The notes below the pieces were generated by a model. The model ran no database searches, was not told where the DNA came from, and saw only the letters and a program-made list of their open reading frames with translations. Positions 35,475 through 44,145 of a stretch of 64,000 bases of DNA are shown here, one piece after another. Numbering within the stretch: the stretch's first letter is position 1; each line of letters begins with the position of its first letter. The stretch is taken from NCBI RefSeq assembly GCF_000731985.1, contig NZ_JNCS01000003.1, positions 1-64,000 on the forward strand. Reading direction: 5' to 3'. Source of the stretch: Natrinema altunense. GTDB taxonomy: Archaea; Halobacteriota; Halobacteria; Halobacteriales; Natrialbaceae. A program made the position numbers and the translations under genes.

Positions 35475-35737
35475 TCTTTCAGGCCGTAGTAGCCGGGCTC
35501 GTCCTCGTCCCGGGATTCGGCGACCACGAGGTCGTCGGCGTTGGTCATGACCCACGGAATCGCCCAGTCGAGCAGGACGGCCTCGGTTTCGGGGTCGAGT
35601 TCGGCGTCGGGATCGGCTCCCTGCAGCATGCGGGCGATCTCGTAGACGGTGTACATCTGGTCGTCCTCGAGCAACTCCGCGGGCGTGTAGAAGTCACACG
35701 GCGGCAGCTGCTCGAATTCGGACTTCGGAACCGGCAT
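35471..35737 (-). CDS. Small acidic conserved haloarchaeal protein
   Basis: 88 residues from MPVPKSEFEQLPPCDFYTP. It is acidic (LLEDDQMYTVYEIARML, DPDAELDPETEAVLLDW) with no recognised motif. I believe it is the family listed as DUF5827, from memory only. Its stop overlaps the start of the BioD-like ATPase by 4 bases (ATGA). The terpene-synthase-like gene ends 105 bases upstream on the same strand, so all three could share a transcript. Confidence 0.75.
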   Translation of the reverse strand: MPVPKSEFEQLPPCDFYTPAELLEDDQMYTVYEIARMLQGADPDAELDPETEAVLLDWAIPWVMTNADDLVVAESRDEDEPGYYGLKE

Positions 35738-35842
35738 GCCCGGCCGTACGCGGGCCGGCCACAAGACCGCACCGATCCCGCGTCCGGGTTGCGGTCCGCG
35801 CATCGGGTTTCGGGACGCCGGGTCGGTCCCGCCGGGAACGGA

Positions 35843-36838
35843 TCAGGCCGACGGCCGTCTCGCGAGCTGTGAGCGGAAGATCGGCTCGAACCCCTCGAGA
35901 TAGGCTCGCACGTCAAGCGAGTCGATCTCGCCGCAGTAGTCGGTGGCCGACTCGTACTCGCGACACCACTGGTCGATAAACTCGGCTTCGATCCCGGACT
36001 CACGGATTCGATCGACTATTGGATCGACGGTCGTATCGGTCGGTGCTGTCCGGATCGCTTGAAGGTCCGCGCGTGAAACGACTCCTGACTCGAGCGCACG
36101 AACCACGACGCCCGAACTGTAATCGCCTTCGGCGAGTTCCCGTTCCCAGGTTGCGATCCAGTTGCCGATCCGTGCCATCCGCTGTCCGTGAGCGACGACG
36201 TCCCGAACGGCCGATAGCTCCCGGGATTCGAACGCGAGGGCGTTGGCGAGATCGATATCGGCGAACGGAAAGAGCATCATGTTGTAGACGTCGTACGTGC
36301 GGAGTTCGCGTTCGCCGACGAGGCCCGGGTACTGAGCCAACAGCGCCGAGTAATCGACTGACTGCAGTGCCTGTCGAACGTCGAACCGGAACAGGTCCGC
36401 GAACTCCGCCGCGCGCGGACCAGCCGCGTACTGCTCTAAGAGCGCGTCCCAGAGGTCCTGCTGAAACCGGACGTACTCACCGCTGACGCCCGCTCGGTCC
36501 GGATCGGCGGGCCGGGAATCGAACGGGACCAGCAGCAACTCCTCGAGGGTCGTCCGGTCGCCGTGGCACTCGGCGACATCGTCGATGACGGTGATGAACA
36601 TCGTTGCCAGTACCTTCGCGTCGCGAACGCGCTGGCCGTACTCGTCGCTCACACACGACAGTCTGAATTCGGGTTCGACGCGGTCGAGCCACCGCCACGT
36701 CGACCGGTCCCGGTCGGCGATCAGTTCGTCGTACGCGTCGGCGAGCGGCCGCACCGTTTCCGAAAGCGTCCGCCGCTGTGCGTCCGAGAACGGGTCCGTC
36801 TCGACCTCGAGCGGAGGGCGTTTTGCATCTATTTTCAT
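35843..36838 (-). CDS. Probable class I terpene synthase-fold protein
   Basis: 331 residues, all helical in pattern. Three features of bacterial class I terpene cyclases appear with the right spacing. (1) Asp-rich motif: FITVIDDVAE, with Asp 86, Asp 87 and Glu 90. (2) NSE triad: Asn 226, Thr 230, Glu 234 in GNWIATWERELAEGD; only the non-metal second position (usually Asp) is Trp. (3) A pyrophosphate-sensing Arg 46 residues before the NSE Asn: Arg 180 in ERELRTYD. The C-terminal region FEPIFRSQL sits where the Arg-Tyr pair is found. The enzyme would bind a prenyl diphosphate with Mg; the product is unknown. No prenyltransferase or P450 is adjacent. Confidence 0.65.
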   Translation of the reverse strand: MKIDAKRPPLEVETDPFSDAQRRTLSETVRPLADAYDELIADRDRSTWRWLDRVEPEFRLSCVSDEYGQRVRDAKVLATMFITVIDDVAECHGDRTTLEELLLVPFDSRPADPDRAGVSGEYVRFQQDLWDALLEQYAAGPRAAEFADLFRFDVRQALQSVDYSALLAQYPGLVGERELRTYDVYNMMLFPFADIDLANALAFESRELSAVRDVVAHGQRMARIGNWIATWERELAEGDYSSGVVVRALESGVVSRADLQAIRTAPTDTTVDPIVDRIRESGIEAEFIDQWCREYESATDYCGEIDSLDVRAYLEGFEPIFRSQLARRPSA

Positions 36839-36859
36839 TACTTATCGCTAGGGCCGGTG

Positions 36860-36870
36860 GCTATAAATTA
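36860..36870 (-). promoter_or_regulatory. TATA box of the terpene-synthase-like gene
   Basis: TAATTTATAG on the minus strand, centred at about 36865, 27 bases from the ATG at 36838, in an A+T-rich segment (36861-36890). The transcript would be leaderless. Confidence 0.5.
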
Positions 36871-36983
36871 TTTGTTGACAACTAGTACGGTATTATTTCA
36901 ACACTCCGGGAACGGAGTGGTGAGGGAGAACCAAGCGACCGGAGCCGAACGATGCTTTCGTGGCGAGCACGAACGACTCGAGT

Positions 36984-37676
36984 ATGTCGGCAACTGACGA
37001 CGAACGCGACACTGGCGTCCACGTGCTTCCGATCACGGTCGAGTACGGCGGACGGGAAATCACGATCACTCCGACGCTCGTCGAAACCGACCGCGGTCCG
37101 ATCCTGATCGACGTCGGTCCGCAGGGTGCTCGCGAAGGCATTCGGACCCACCTGCGATCGCTGGGATACGACCTCGCCGACGTTTGGCTCGTCCTCGTAA
37201 CCCACCACGACGGCGACCATGTGGGCGGGCTCGCGTCCCTCCTCGAGCGAGTCGATGCGGTCGTCGCGACCCACCGCGCGGAAGCGCCGTACGTCTCCGG
37301 CGAGTCGGAACCGATTACGGGCGACGGCGATCGCTATCCGCCCGTCGATGTCGATATCGAACTGGCCGATGGAGTTCGGTTTTCGACGCTCGCGGGACCG
37401 ATGGAGGTCGTCGCGACGCCCGGTCACGCACCCGGACACGTCTCGCTGTACCTCTCGGACGCGAACCTGCTCGTCGCCGGCGATGCGCTCGTCGCCGACG
37501 GGGACGATCCCCTCGCCGGTCCGAAGCCCCACTTTACGCCGGCGATGGAACAGGCGATCGAGTCCGTCGAGAGGCTGGCGGACCTCGAGATCGATCACAC
37601 CGTCTGCTATCACGGGGGGTACGTGGATCGGGGGACCGAGCGGATTCGAGAGATCGCCCGCCAGTCGCGCGAGTGA
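36984..37676 (+). CDS. Metallo-beta-lactamase-fold hydrolase
   Basis: 230 residues from ATG 36984; a GTG at 36960 would add eight residues. Metal-site motifs: THHDGDHVGG (HxHxDH type with His-His-Asp-Gly-Asp-His), ATPGHAPGHVSLYL, VAGDALVAD (bridging Asp), and YHGGYVDRG at the end. The first His pair is THHDGDH, a permitted variant. It is divergent from the terpene-synthase-like gene with 145 bases between, including a small dyad CACTCC-gggaac-GGAGTG at 36902-36919. Substrate unknown. Confidence 0.87.
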   Translation: MSATDDERDTGVHVLPITVEYGGREITITPTLVETDRGPILIDVGPQGAREGIRTHLRSLGYDLADVWLVLVTHHDGDHVGGLASLLERVDAVVATHRAEAPYVSGESEPITGDGDRYPPVDVDIELADGVRFSTLAGPMEVVATPGHAPGHVSLYLSDANLLVAGDALVADGDDPLAGPKPHFTPAMEQAIESVERLADLEIDHTVCYHGGYVDRGTERIREIARQSRE

Positions 37677-37805
37677 CCCTGTGGCCGGCCCGCCGTCCGG
37701 CGGCGGGTCTCGTTCCGGGACGGTGAGGTCCCAAACGAGTGCGCGGACGAACGGAAACGGACGGAAGCGGAATTCTCATCGGTGTCCGGCACGAACCGAC
37801 GCACA

Positions 37806-38240
37806 ATGCGACTCGAACTCCGCGTCTGTCAGCACTGTCTCGACGGCGACCACGGCAACGAGAAACGGACCGCCCTCCTCAACGACATGGTCGACTGCGC
37901 CGAACAGATTCAGGAGTACAAGGAGGTCATCGACCTCGACGCGGTTCACATCCGCAAGGTCAAAGACGACGAGTCGGGGAAGCCGGCGGCGCTGCCGGTC
38001 GTCTCGGCGACGATCCAGAACGATCAGGTCGTCCTGAACGATACCCAACTCGTCGCCGAGGGCCAAGACGGAAACATGCTGGTCTACACCAACCCCGACG
38101 ACGTACTGACGGTGCTCGCGGGGAACTTAGACGAGATCAGCAAGGCCGTCACCGAAGACGTGACCGTCGACCTCTCCGCGGTCGGCGCGGAAATCGTCTC
38201 GCAGGCCGATCTGGGCGCGAACCGGGAGCAAGAGCAGTAA
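37806..38240 (+). CDS. Conserved haloarchaeal protein with N-terminal Cys motif
   Basis: 144 residues from MRLELRVCQHCLDGDHG. The CQHCLDGDHGNEKRTALLND start is a possible metal site. The rest alternates strands and helices (MVDCAEQIQEYKEVIDLDAV, QIVSQADLG-like end) and is acidic. A strand-rich middle part (PVVSATIQNDQVVLNDTQLV) could be a ligand or protein-binding surface. I do not recognise the family. Stand-alone gene. Confidence 0.65.
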   Translation: MRLELRVCQHCLDGDHGNEKRTALLNDMVDCAEQIQEYKEVIDLDAVHIRKVKDDESGKPAALPVVSATIQNDQVVLNDTQLVAEGQDGNMLVYTNPDDVLTVLAGNLDEISKAVTEDVTVDLSAVGAEIVSQADLGANREQEQ

Positions 38241-38420
38241 CGCCCACCGCGCGGTAGCCGACGGTGCCTCCAGTTCCGTTCGACCGGCCGGGCCGACACC
38301 ACACCGCGACACGCATTGGCGACGTCAGGCGGCCACGATTCGCGACGGACGCCGCTCGCAACGCCACGAATGGACGTCTCTATCGACGTTCTGGAACGAC
38401 TGAAATCCGCGAAAACGGCC

Positions 38421-38687
38421 TTAGATGCGGCCGACGTTTTCGACGCCGACGCTTTCGACGCCCTCGACGTCCGCGAAACTCTCCTCGACGGTCTCCGTTC
38501 CGCCGGAGCCGTCAGGAACGATCACGGTCGGGTAGAGCGCGACGAGACCGAACGCGACTTCGTCGCGTTCGACGCCGTTGATCTTCGCGCCCTCGGGGAG
38601 GGCACTCTCGAGGCGCTCCTGAAGCGCGTCGAGGTCGATATCGGGGCTGTCCGGCATGACCTTGATTTTGGCAGCGACTTTTCCCAT
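38421..38687 (-). CDS. ef1b: Translation elongation factor aEF1-beta
   Basis: 88 residues from [15 protein letters not shown]. The archaeal aEF1-beta pattern is complete: [60 protein letters not shown]. It is the GDP-GTP exchange factor of aEF1-alpha. Its ATG follows the zinc-finger gene by 5 bases, so both are on one transcript. Confidence 0.95.
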   Translation of the reverse strand: MGKVAAKIKVMPDSPDIDLDALQERLESALPEGAKINGVERDEVAFGLVALYPTVIVPDGSGGTETVEESFADVEGVESVGVENVGRI

Positions 38688-38692
38688 GGTAG

Positions 38693-38872
38693 TTACGGTC
38701 CGGTGAATCCGCAGTCGGGACACTCGTAGAGGTTGCTCTGCTTGCGACACTTGGCACAGCGGTAGATCTGCTGGCCACAGTCGGGACACTTGAACGCTGC
38801 GGCGTTCGTGCCCGCGATGTTGAGCCCGCAGGAGACGCAGGAACGCGTCTCTCGGTCGTCGGTCGTACTCAT
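38693..38872 (-). CDS. 59-residue CPxCG zinc-finger micro-protein (HVO_2753-like)
   Basis: 59 residues with four C-x2-C sets: CVSCGLN, CPDCGQQ, CAKCRKQ and CPDCGFTGP, enough for two zinc fingers. Length and motif match Haloferax HVO_2753, a small two-zinc-finger protein important for swarming and biofilm formation, which as I recall also precedes the aEF1-beta gene. GGAGG lies a few bases upstream of the ATG as a possible ribosome-binding site, and GTTAAAAC at about 38895-38902 is the likely TATA element. Confidence 0.88.
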   Translation of the reverse strand: MSTTDDRETRSCVSCGLNIAGTNAAAFKCPDCGQQIYRCAKCRKQSNLYECPDCGFTGP

Positions 38873-39163
38873 ACCCCTCCTTTCCCGCCCGCCGGTTTTA
38901 ACTCTTTTCAAGGCACGTCTCCCATCGACAAAGACTAACACGAGACATGCAAGACGCCGTTCCGGGCGGAGTTTCTGAGCCTGAAAACGCCCTTGCGGGT
39001 ACTTTACGGATCGGCGAGAAGGCTCGAATGAGGTTCGGGGGTCCGACGACCGACCGAACCTCTGCCTCTGACATCTTCCACGGTCGCTGGCAGTCACGAA
39101 CCTGCACAGCGACCGGCTTCCGGAACTCAACATTCAACACCGTGCCGTCCCTACGTCGGGTGA
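38873..39163. other. Divergent intergenic region with a 9-bp stem-loop
   Basis: The 290-base gap separates the zinc-finger operon (left) from nreA (right) and holds the TATA element of the former. An open frame on the plus strand (from 38947) has no fitting start context or homology. GAGGTTCGG (39030-39038) and CCGAACCTC (39054-39062) form a stem with a 15-base loop; it could be part of an RNA or a binding site, but nothing settles this. Confidence 0.35.
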
Positions 39164-40465
39164 ATGCGCCTCGACGATTACATCGAGGACTTAGAGCCCG
39201 ACGAGGAGGCCGAGCGTCGCCGCCTCGCCAAGGAGAAGTCCTACGCGATCACGGACCACTTAGAGGAGTTCGAACGGAAGTTCGACGACGCGCTGAGCGG
39301 TGATACCCTCGTCGGGTCGACCTCGCCGTCGATCTTCGTCGGTCGATCGAACTATCCGGACATTCCCGTCGGATTGCTCTCCCCGGTCGGCGACGAGGAC
39401 GCCGCCGAGGAGTACGTCACCGACGGCGACTGGTACCGACAGGGGTACGCGATCGACGACGTGCTCCAGCGCCGGACCGGGCTCCTGAACTCGAGCAAGC
39501 GGGCGAACGTGGACTCCCCGTCGATCGCGAGCCGGCTGACCCCGTCCGTCCACGACACGTGGGACGGCTTTGTCGGCGTCCAGCGGGAAGTCGCCATCGC
39601 CGACCGTCCGGTCGACCTCGAGATCGGATTGGACGACAAGCCGGATCTCGGACTCGACGCCGGAACGGACGTGGCGACGCCGCGTGGCCCGCAGGCGAAC
39701 GCCCGCAACGCGGACCTCACCGAGAACCCCCACGTCCCGCGGCCGGTCAAGAAGACCCTCGAAGACGACGACTGGCAGGCCGAGGGCGCGATGACCTACC
39801 TCTATCGCCGGGGGTTCGACGTCTACGAGATCAACTCGATCCTCTCGGCGGGCGCGCTCGGGCAGACCAAGCAGCGCCGACTCGTTCCGACGCGGTGGTC
39901 GATCACGGCCGTCGACGACACCGTGGGGCAGTACCTCCGCGGGCGCATCCGGAACGCGCCCAGCATCGACGAGGTGCAGGTCTGGGCCAACGAGTACGTC
40001 GGCAACCGCTACTGGATCGTCCTCGCGCCGGGCAACTGGGAGTTCGAACTGGTCGAGATGAAAGCCCCCGGCAGCATCTGGAACCCGAACCCCGAGGACG
40101 ACCTCTGGATGGCCAGCGCCTCAGAGGGGTACGAAGGGCGCTCGAGCTACGTCGAGGAGACCGCGGGGGCCTACTACGCCGCTCGACTGGGCGTCCTCGA
40201 GCACCTCGAGTCGATCGGCAGGCAGGCGAAGTGTCTCGTCCTCCGTGAGGTGTCGGACGACTACTGGGCCCCGGTCGGCGTCTGGCAGGTCCGCGAAAGC
40301 GTTCGCAACGCCTTCGAGAGCGAGTACGGCGAGGCCGAAACGTTCCACGAGGCGGTGTCGGAGGTCGCGACCCGATTGCCGGTTTCCGGCGCGCGACTGC
40401 GGCGCAAATCCGAACTCGCGGCCGGATTGCAGTCGAATCTGAGCGCCTTCTCGAACGCGAAGTAA
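39164..40465 (+). CDS. nreA: DNA repair protein NreA
   Basis: 433 residues, the full length of the archaeal NreA family. Conserved stretches include FVGRSNYPDIPVGLLSPVG near the N-terminus, NPHVPRPVKKTLEDDDWQA, the region AGALGQTKQRRLVPTRWSIT, and WEFELVEMKAPGSIWNP. The last residues, GLQSNLSAFSNAK, hold a Q-x2-L-x2-F form of a PCNA-interacting motif, as in other NreA proteins. In Haloferax NreA is needed for repair of mitomycin C damage together with PCNA. Stand-alone. Confidence 0.95.
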   Translation: MRLDDYIEDLEPDEEAERRRLAKEKSYAITDHLEEFERKFDDALSGDTLVGSTSPSIFVGRSNYPDIPVGLLSPVGDEDAAEEYVTDGDWYRQGYAIDDVLQRRTGLLNSSKRANVDSPSIASRLTPSVHDTWDGFVGVQREVAIADRPVDLEIGLDDKPDLGLDAGTDVATPRGPQANARNADLTENPHVPRPVKKTLEDDDWQAEGAMTYLYRRGFDVYEINSILSAGALGQTKQRRLVPTRWSITAVDDTVGQYLRGRIRNAPSIDEVQVWANEYVGNRYWIVLAPGNWEFELVEMKAPGSIWNPNPEDDLWMASASEGYEGRSSYVEETAGAYYAARLGVLEHLESIGRQAKCLVLREVSDDYWAPVGVWQVRESVRNAFESEYGEAETFHEAVSEVATRLPVSGARLRRKSELAAGLQSNLSAFSNAK

Positions 40466-40686
40466 CCGGGGACGGGGGCGTCGACCGACAACCGAGAGAC
40501 CGCCGACAGCGGTGCTGCGGTCCAGCCACCGCTGGAATCCGTCGTGATTCGCTTCACGATTTCGCTCGCTGGATCGGCCGTCTCGAGCCTGGGGCCAGTC
40601 GAAATGTGGGTAGAGGTGACTGTACACTCGGCAAGAATTTGTCCACTGCTACCAGACTGCATACACCGAGGTAATAAATCGCTCAA

Positions 40687-40693
40687 TTTTTAT
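40687..40693 (+). promoter_or_regulatory. TATA box of nhaC
   Basis: TTTTTAT, centred at about 40690, is 25-28 bases upstream of the two possible ATG starts (40714, 40717), which fits a leaderless transcript. Confidence 0.5.
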
Positions 40694-40713
40694 GCCCGAA
40701 ATGCATACCGCCG

Positions 40714-42153
40714 ATGATGACATTCGACTTTACGCCGACTACGGTCGACGACCTCGACCCCGAACGACGGCCGTCGTTCGTTCTCGCACTCGTTCCGGTG
40801 CTCGCAGTCGTCACGTTTCTCGGGATCGGGTCGGCCCTGCTCGGGCTGGCCCCCCACGTACCGCTGCTCTGGAGTATCGTCTTCGTCGGCGCGTTCGGTC
40901 GCTACCTCGGCTATCAGTGGACCGACCTCTCCGATGGGATCACCAACGGCCTCCTGATGGGGAGTCAGGCGCTGTTGATTCTCTTTACCATCTACGCGCT
41001 GATCGCCACCTGGGTCGACGCCGGGACGATTCCGGCGATGATGTACTACGGCCTCGAGTTGCTCACGCCGACGGTGTTCCTGCCGATCACAGTGGTCCTG
41101 GCCGCGGTCGTGGCGTTTTCGATCGGGTCCTCGTGGACGACGGTCGGGACGCTCGGGGTCGCGTTCGTCGGAATCGGGGCGGGGCTGGGCGTTCCCGCGC
41201 CGATGACCGTCGGCGCGGTCATTTCGGGTGCCTACGCGGGCGACAAGCAGTCGCCCCTCTCGGACACGACGAATCTCGCGGCCGGCGTGACGAACACGTC
41301 GCTGTACGACCACATCCACCGCATGCGAACGGGGACGGCCATCGCGTTCGGGCTCTCGATACTCGGCTTCGCCGCGCTCGGACTCCGGGCCGGCGGCGAG
41401 ATCCCGGTCAGTCGCGTCGCCGAGATCCAGACCGCGCTCGCGGGGACGTACGACCTCTCCGTGCTCGTCTTCCTGCCGCTGGTCGTTACCTTTGGGCTCG
41501 CCCTCTACGGCTATCCCGCGCTTCCGACGCTCGTGGTCGGCGTCGTCGCCGGGGTCTGTACCTCGATCCTGGTCCAGGGCGCGGGTTTCGTCGCCGCCTG
41601 GGAGGTCTTCATGAACGGGACCGCGCCCGAAACCGGGACCGACCTCGTGAACGAACTCCTCGCAACCGGCGGCCTCACCGGGTCGGCCTGGACGATTACC
41701 GTCGTCGTCGCCGCGCTCTCGTTGGGTGGCCTCCTCGAGCACACCGGCGTACTGGCGGTGCTCGCCGATCGGCTCTCGCAGGCCGTCTGGAGTTCCGGCA
41801 GCCTGATCGCCGGCACCGGTCTCTCCGCGATCCTCATCAACGCACTCACCGCCCAGCAGTACATGAGCATCGTCCTCCCCGGACTGACGCTCAGAAACCT
41901 CTACGAGGAGTTCGGCCTCGATAGCGACGAACTCTCGCGGGCCGTCGAAGCGGCCGGGACGCCCACCGGCGCGCTCATTCCGTGGCACGCCGGCGGCGTC
42001 TTCATGGCCTCGGCGACCGGCGTTCCCACCCTCGAGTACGCGCCGTTCTACCTGTTCGGGCTGCTGTCGCCGCTCGTGTTGTTCGCGATGACGCTGACCG
42101 GCCGCGGCGTGCCGACGACCGACCGCGCCGAACGGGTCCAGACGGCCGACTGA
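40714..42153 (+). CDS. nhaC: NhaC-family Na+/H+ antiporter
   Basis: 479 residues with about 11-12 membrane segments. NhaC signatures: FSIGSSWTTVGTLGVAF, the GDKQSPLSDTTNLAAG loop with charged residues in the membrane region, and later AGTPTGALIPWHAGG. The protein exchanges Na+ for protons in the cytoplasmic membrane, important for the high-salt lifestyle. Start may be ATG 40714 or 40717. Expressed alone from its own promoter. Confidence 0.93.
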   Translation: MMTFDFTPTTVDDLDPERRPSFVLALVPVLAVVTFLGIGSALLGLAPHVPLLWSIVFVGAFGRYLGYQWTDLSDGITNGLLMGSQALLILFTIYALIATWVDAGTIPAMMYYGLELLTPTVFLPITVVLAAVVAFSIGSSWTTVGTLGVAFVGIGAGLGVPAPMTVGAVISGAYAGDKQSPLSDTTNLAAGVTNTSLYDHIHRMRTGTAIAFGLSILGFAALGLRAGGEIPVSRVAEIQTALAGTYDLSVLVFLPLVVTFGLALYGYPALPTLVVGVVAGVCTSILVQGAGFVAAWEVFMNGTAPETGTDLVNELLATGGLTGSAWTITVVVAALSLGGLLEHTGVLAVLADRLSQAVWSSGSLIAGTGLSAILINALTAQQYMSIVLPGLTLRNLYEEFGLDSDELSRAVEAAGTPTGALIPWHAGGVFMASATGVPTLEYAPFYLFGLLSPLVLFAMTLTGRGVPTTDRAERVQTAD

Positions 42154-42181
42154 AACGACCCGCTCGCGGCCACACCGTCGG

Positions 42182-43255
42182 TCACTCCGTTTCGACGACG
42201 GCCCGCTCGCGGTCGAGATCGGACTCTGACGCGTCCGGGTCGGTCCCCTCGAGCCGATCGACGACCGTCAGACAGGCCTTGAACGCCGCGAGGACGACGG
42301 GCCCGACGAACAGGCCGACCACGCCGAAGAGGTAGACGCCGCCGACGACGCCCAGCAGGGCCGTCGCGGGATGTAACCCCGAGCGCCGATCGACGAGGTA
42401 CGCGCGCAGATAGTTGTCCGCCACGGTGAGCACGGCGAGCCCGTATCCCAGCAGGACGACGGCGCGGACGGGATCGCTCGAGGCCGCGTGGGCGACCGTG
42501 ACTGGACCCCAGACGAGCCAGACGCCGATCGTCGGGAGAAACGCCGCGAATACGAGAACGATCGCCAGCGTGGTCGCGTACGGGACGCCGAGCAGTGCGA
42601 GCCCCACGCCACCGAGTATCCCCTGGACGATCGCGACGAACACGTGTGTCCGAAGGACCGCCCGGGTGACGACGCGGACTTCTGCGAACAGTTCGTCGAG
42701 CATGTCCGCTTCGAGCGGCGCGGTCTCGCGGAGCCAGGCCACGAACGCGGGCCCATCGACCAACAAATAGTACAACAGAAAGACGACGACGAGCACCCCG
42801 ACCGCGACGTCCATGCCCGTCGTCACGAGATCGACGCTGCGGGCCAGCGTCAGTTCCGCGACATCGGGGATCGATCCTTCGAGTTCCGACCGGAGTGCGG
42901 ATTCGAGCGCGGAGACCGTCTCGTCGCCCATCCCCAACTCGTTCCGTGCCGTCTCGCGGGCGGATACAACGATTTGGTCGCCCTCGATCGACTCGAGGGT
43001 CGAAACGCCGGTACTGAGCACTACCAGCGAGACGAGCACCAGCGGAACGATGCCGGCGGCGACGGCGATGCCGGTACACGCGAGTCCGGCGAGCCGCGGA
43101 CCGACTCGCGGCTCGAGTCGGTCGTAGGCCGGTCGGAGGACGACAGCGAGCAGACAGGCCGCCAGCACGTACTCGACGAGCGGCAGGACCAACAGGGCGG
43201 CGAGCCCGCAAAGGACGGCGACGAGGAGGGCGAGAAACGTCGTTCGGGCGTCCAT
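42182..43255 (-). CDS. AI-2E family transporter
   Basis: 357 residues with about eight membrane segments. The N-terminal pair of helices (TFLALLVAVLCGLAALLV) is followed by a loop domain (RETARNELGMGDETVSALES), then VFLLYYLLVDGPAFVAWL and the conserved block FAAFLPTIGVWLVWGPV with its Pro-Gly elements, as in the AI-2E/PerM family. Members move small molecules or ions; the substrate here is unknown. Convergent with nhaC, 28 bases apart. Confidence 0.9.
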   Translation of the reverse strand: MDARTTFLALLVAVLCGLAALLVLPLVEYVLAACLLAVVLRPAYDRLEPRVGPRLAGLACTGIAVAAGIVPLVLVSLVVLSTGVSTLESIEGDQIVVSARETARNELGMGDETVSALESALRSELEGSIPDVAELTLARSVDLVTTGMDVAVGVLVVVFLLYYLLVDGPAFVAWLRETAPLEADMLDELFAEVRVVTRAVLRTHVFVAIVQGILGGVGLALLGVPYATTLAIVLVFAAFLPTIGVWLVWGPVTVAHAASSDPVRAVVLLGYGLAVLTVADNYLRAYLVDRRSGLHPATALLGVVGGVYLFGVVGLFVGPVVLAAFKACLTVVDRLEGTDPDASESDLDRERAVVETE

Positions 43256-43445
43256 ATTTCAACGTCTTGAACAGAACCCATAAGTATTGGTGTTTCTGAC
43301 TGTGTGTCGCAGTTACAGGTGGCGACGGCGTGACCGTCCGGATCGGTCGTCGTCGGGTCGAGAGGGAGCGCCACCGTCGGCGGCTAGTCGCCTCCGACGC
43401 GTAACAGGCCTCCTGATCGGGCCGGGACCACCGGCCGAGCCATCG

Positions 43446-44141
43446 CTACACCGGAACCGGCAGCCACTCGAGGAACCGGAGCACCAGTGTCGGTTCGAAC
43501 ACCGGCTCGTGGAGCACGAGCCAGTCGAGCAAGACGAGTCCGCCGCCGTGGGCGACGACGGAGGGAAGGATGGAGTCGGACTTGTAGTCGACGGCACCGA
43601 ACAGGACGTCCGTCGGCCCCGACAGCACGAACTCGATCGGCGGTTTCGAGGCGTGGTGGAGCATGTAGATCACGGGGCTGATGAACACCGCGACGAAGCC
43701 GAGTTTCTTGACTCCGACGCAGAGCAAGCCTCGATAGTAGGTCTCGGCGGCCAACGCGAGGACGAAGAGTTTGATCGCGTGGGGGATAAACGCCGCCGGC
43801 GCGGCCGAGGTCTCCCAGATCGGATAGAACGCGCGGATGGTCGGTAGCGTCGAGCCGACGATGTAGAACGGCAGCACGAACGCGGCCAGCAGGACCGTAT
43901 TTCGGAGCGCGAGCCGATCGATTCGCCAGCCGATTCGCTTTCCCTGCGAGAGCGCGAGCGCGAGCGGCCCCCCGATCAGAAGAACGCCGTCGACGACGGT
44001 TCGGTGGGTCAACGCACTGGGAACGACGCGCATCCACAGGACGGTTAGGACGGCACCGAACAGCAACGACTGCTGGACCCAGGTGAGTCTCAGGCGATCA
44101 GGGAGCCAGTGACCGTCGCGCCGCCCCGACTCGGAGGCCAC
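43446..44141 (-). CDS. CPBP-family intramembrane protease homologue with altered glutamate motif
   Basis: 231 residues with seven or so membrane segments. The CPBP block is FVLALAAETYYRGLL: the E-x3-R half is present (Glu 133, Arg 137) but the preceding first Glu is Ala 132. The second motif is MLHHASKPP, and SVVAHGGGLVLLDW supplies a later His. The altered Glu pair makes activity doubtful. It lies just downstream of a small DUF5789-type gene, overlapping its end region by none (4 bases gap), and could be cotranscribed with it. Confidence 0.75.
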   Translation of the reverse strand: MASESGRRDGHWLPDRLRLTWVQQSLLFGAVLTVLWMRVVPSALTHRTVVDGVLLIGGPLALALSQGKRIGWRIDRLALRNTVLLAAFVLPFYIVGSTLPTIRAFYPIWETSAAPAAFIPHAIKLFVLALAAETYYRGLLCVGVKKLGFVAVFISPVIYMLHHASKPPIEFVLSGPTDVLFGAVDYKSDSILPSVVAHGGGLVLLDWLVLHEPVFEPTLVLRFLEWLPVPV

Positions 44142-44145
44142 GGTG

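Noticed and set aside
36902..36919. CACTCC-gggaac-GGAGTG dyad as an operator for the divergent genes
   Set aside because: A 6-bp stem in GC-rich DNA, placed away from both TATA elements, is too weak to claim.
34013..37676. Possible operon of the two metallo-beta-lactamase proteins
   Set aside because: They are separated by minus-strand genes and are only distantly alike.
38947..39303. Open frame in the gap upstream of nreA
   Set aside because: It runs into nreA in another frame, has no promoter at a fitting distance and no conserved motif.
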